Shown here one piece after another: positions 62,568-64,000 of a stretch of 64,000 nt of DNA. Origin of the DNA: Lachnospiraceae bacterium (lineage in GTDB: Bacteria > Bacillota > Clostridia > Lachnospirales > Lachnospiraceae); contig SVEL01000001.1 in assembly GCA_015057425.1 (NCBI GenBank), forward strand, positions 124,001 through 188,000, given 5' to 3'. The notes under the pieces are model-generated. The model did not search any database. It worked only from the letters and a program-made list of their open reading frames with translations, and was not told the DNA's origin. Position numbers and translations under genes: made by a program. Each line of letters begins with the position of its first letter. Position 1 is the first letter of the stretch.

Positions 62568-63629
62568 ATGTCATTTACAAAAGAGAAGCGAAATGCGCTG
62601 AAACGTCAATTATTGGAGATGATTAATAACGATGACTCTGATTTTGTCAAGAAACTTATGTTGGAACATGACATTACCATTACAAGTGTTCGCAGATATA
62701 TTGCTGATTTACTGAGCAACAATGTCATTAAAACAAGTCGTGAAAAAGAGTGCGGTTACGACCTTGTATGGGAAGAAATGGAATATACCTATGACATAAG
62801 TTCGGGTACTTTGGAGGAACACGAGATTTTTGCCGAAATTCTTGCGCCTCTTATAAAAGATTATTCTGATTGTGCCAAACTTATATGGCCATATGTTTTT
62901 GTGGAAATTATGAACAACGCCATAGAACATTCCGGTGGCAATAAAGTCATCTGTAAGATAAGACGCAGCTATCTTTTTACTGACGTAATCATAGCCGATA
63001 ACGGACTTGGTATTTTCCAGCGAATAAAGGATTACGTTAAAAATAATAAAAATATCGAAATCAGCACAAGAGATATTATCCTTGAGTTACATAAAGGCAA
63101 ACTTACAATTGCAGAGTTTTTCCATTCTGGTGAAGGTATTTTCTTCGTTTCAAAAATGCTTGATTACTTTGCAATCTGTTCTGATAATCAGGTATTTTTC
63201 CATGGAGAAAATGAAGATAATGCCTTAAAGAGTTATCTTGAATCATACGCTGACCAGATAAGCGGATACGGTACAACCGTATGGATGGAATTATCAAACT
63301 TTTCAGAACGTCAGATGCAGGATGTTTTCGACCAGTTTTCTACAGATGATGATGGTTTTGCCAAGACAAGTATCCCTATTAAGGACATCTGCTCCGGCGG
63401 TTATCCTGTAGCACGTTCACTTGCCAGACGACTTACATTCCGTATGGAAGAGTTCAACGAAATCACTCTCGATTTTACAGATGTGCCAATGATTGGTCAG
63501 GGCTTTGCCCACGAAGTTTTTGTTGTATTTAAGAATAAATATCCCCATGTAAATATTATTCCTATAAATACCAATAACGACGTAAATAAAATGATTAATC
63601 ACGTAATCAATACTAAATATACTATTTAA
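62568..63629 (+). CDS. Regulator with winged helix, GHKL ATPase and STAS-like (DUF4325) domain
   Basis: 353 residues. Residues 1-65 resemble a winged helix (LMLEHDITITSVRRYIADLLSNNVI). Residues 100-225 are a histidine-kinase-like ATPase: N-box EIMNNAIEHSGG, G1 IADNGLGIF and G2 FHSGEGIFFVSK, but no HisKA helix. Residues 270-345 are a STAS-like DUF4325 domain (GYPVARSLARRLTFRMEEFNEITLDFTDVPMIGQGFAHEVF). It looks like an anti-sigma kinase and its anti-anti-sigma partner in one chain. AAGGGAG precedes the ATG. Target unknown. Confidence 0.85.
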   Translation: MSFTKEKRNALKRQLLEMINNDDSDFVKKLMLEHDITITSVRRYIADLLSNNVIKTSREKECGYDLVWEEMEYTYDISSGTLEEHEIFAEILAPLIKDYSDCAKLIWPYVFVEIMNNAIEHSGGNKVICKIRRSYLFTDVIIADNGLGIFQRIKDYVKNNKNIEISTRDIILELHKGKLTIAEFFHSGEGIFFVSKMLDYFAICSDNQVFFHGENEDNALKSYLESYADQISGYGTTVWMELSNFSERQMQDVFDQFSTDDDGFAKTSIPIKDICSGGYPVARSLARRLTFRMEEFNEITLDFTDVPMIGQGFAHEVFVVFKNKYPHVNIIPINTNNDVNKMINHVINTKYTI

Positions 63630-63714
63630 CCCTACATTTATTTTGTCAATTTTCCTATCCGCCATTCATATAATGTTATAACGAAATTATGAATTTATAA
63701 ATGGAGGACATTAT

Positions 63715-64000
63715 ATGGCATATACTGTAGTAATTGACCCCGGTCACGGTGGTTCGGATCCCGGTGCAACATACCAGGGACGTTTAGAAAAAGATGATAA
63801 CTTAAATCTCGCATTACAGGTAGGTGAAATGCTGTCACGTGACGGTTTTGACGTTATCTATACAAGAACGGAAGATATATATGATACACCATTAGAGAAA
63901 GCTAATATAGCCAATAACTCTAATGGTGATTTTTTTATTTCATTTCACCGCAATTCCAATGTTGTTCCGAATTCTTCTTCCGGTGTTGAAACACTTGTTT
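63715..64000 (+). CDS. N-acetylmuramoyl-L-alanine amidase (Amidase_3), 5' part
   Basis: First 95 codons; the gene runs off the right edge. MAYTVVIDPGHGGSDPGA gives the first zinc His, RLEKDDNLNLAL the Glu and ISFHRNSN the second His of the Amidase_3 zinc site. The domain begins at residue 1, so there is no signal peptide in the seen part. ATGGAGG lies upstream. It would cleave the MurNAc-L-Ala bond. A TATAAT at 63669-63674 may be its -10. Confidence 0.9.
   Translation, partial: MAYTVVIDPGHGGSDPGATYQGRLEKDDNLNLALQVGEMLSRDGFDVIYTRTEDIYDTPLEKANIANNSNGDFFISFHRNSNVVPNSSSGVETLV

Overview
The window is a 64 kb piece of an AT-rich, low-GC, strictly anaerobic Bacillota chromosome, most likely from a Lachnospiraceae gut bacterium; a Lachnospira/[Eubacterium] eligens-like organism is a guess, not a demonstration. 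Supporting signs are a pyruvate formate-lyase, a class III (anaerobic) ribonucleotide reductase with its radical-SAM activase, a tyrosyl T-box leader, strong AGGAGG-type ribosome binding sites, and several protein families typical of Lachnospiraceae (zinc-ribbon membrane protein, CspB-like subtilase, DUF4143 ATPase, FliB-like protein). No rRNA, tRNA, complete insertion sequence or CRISPR array was seen.

Layout. 0-13.5 kb, all minus strand: 5' end of pflB, ilvE, a ribosomal-protection-type GTPase fused to a Rae1/YacP-like NYN nuclease, a T-box-controlled tyrS with a zinc-ribbon membrane protein, a two-gene HipA-like kinase module, prfC (RF3), a YolD/Y-family polymerase pair and a DUF4143 ATPase preceded by 23-bp tandem repeats. 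13.6-24.5 kb: FliB-like protein, GH31 glycosidase with a membrane protein, then a plus-strand MacB/FtsX-type ABC operon, then an SbcCD-like YhaO/YhaN pair. 24.5-29.8 kb: trxB, nrdD carrying a C-terminal glutaredoxin domain, nrdG, with phased NrdR-box-like sites upstream of nrdD. 29.9-39.4 kb: glycosyltransferase, LuxR-type regulator, ldh, an AAC(3)-hydrolase fusion, a BlaI/BlaR1-like pair with an unusual sensor, a Nudix hydrolase and a HAD phosphatase.

39.4-42.1 kb is the most unusual stretch. Two clusters of about 270 bp, 2.2 kb apart, each contain four 36/37-bp palindrome-ended elements (TTTTATCTAT...AGATAAAA) at almost identical spacing (90-51-90 and 91-51-91), with further dyads centred between them. 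They flank a thiamine-binding-type protein, an Asn/Ser-rich small protein, a large stem-loop and a PD-(D/E)XK-like protein that appears to start at an ATT codon.

42.1-51.9 kb: CspB-like subtilase, Hpt protein and patatin, a GH25 lysozyme with a Thr-rich spacer, then a phosphate locus (nptA, phoB, phoR) reduced to remnants by several deletions although its PHO boxes survive, then a minimal SufB/SufC-like pair and an S66 peptidase. 51.9-64 kb: addA/addB, a short FMN-bind-like membrane protein, a membrane protein, an NAD synthetase whose glutaminase cysteine is missing, an ATPase/STAS-like switch regulator and the start of an Amidase_3 gene.

In function, most of the window is housekeeping for an anaerobe (fermentation end products, anaerobic dNTP synthesis and its thiol reductant, recombination and repair, translation quality control), with single accessory genes between. 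Where a computed gene start lacked a ribosome binding site and a nearby in-frame codon had one, the later start is given.
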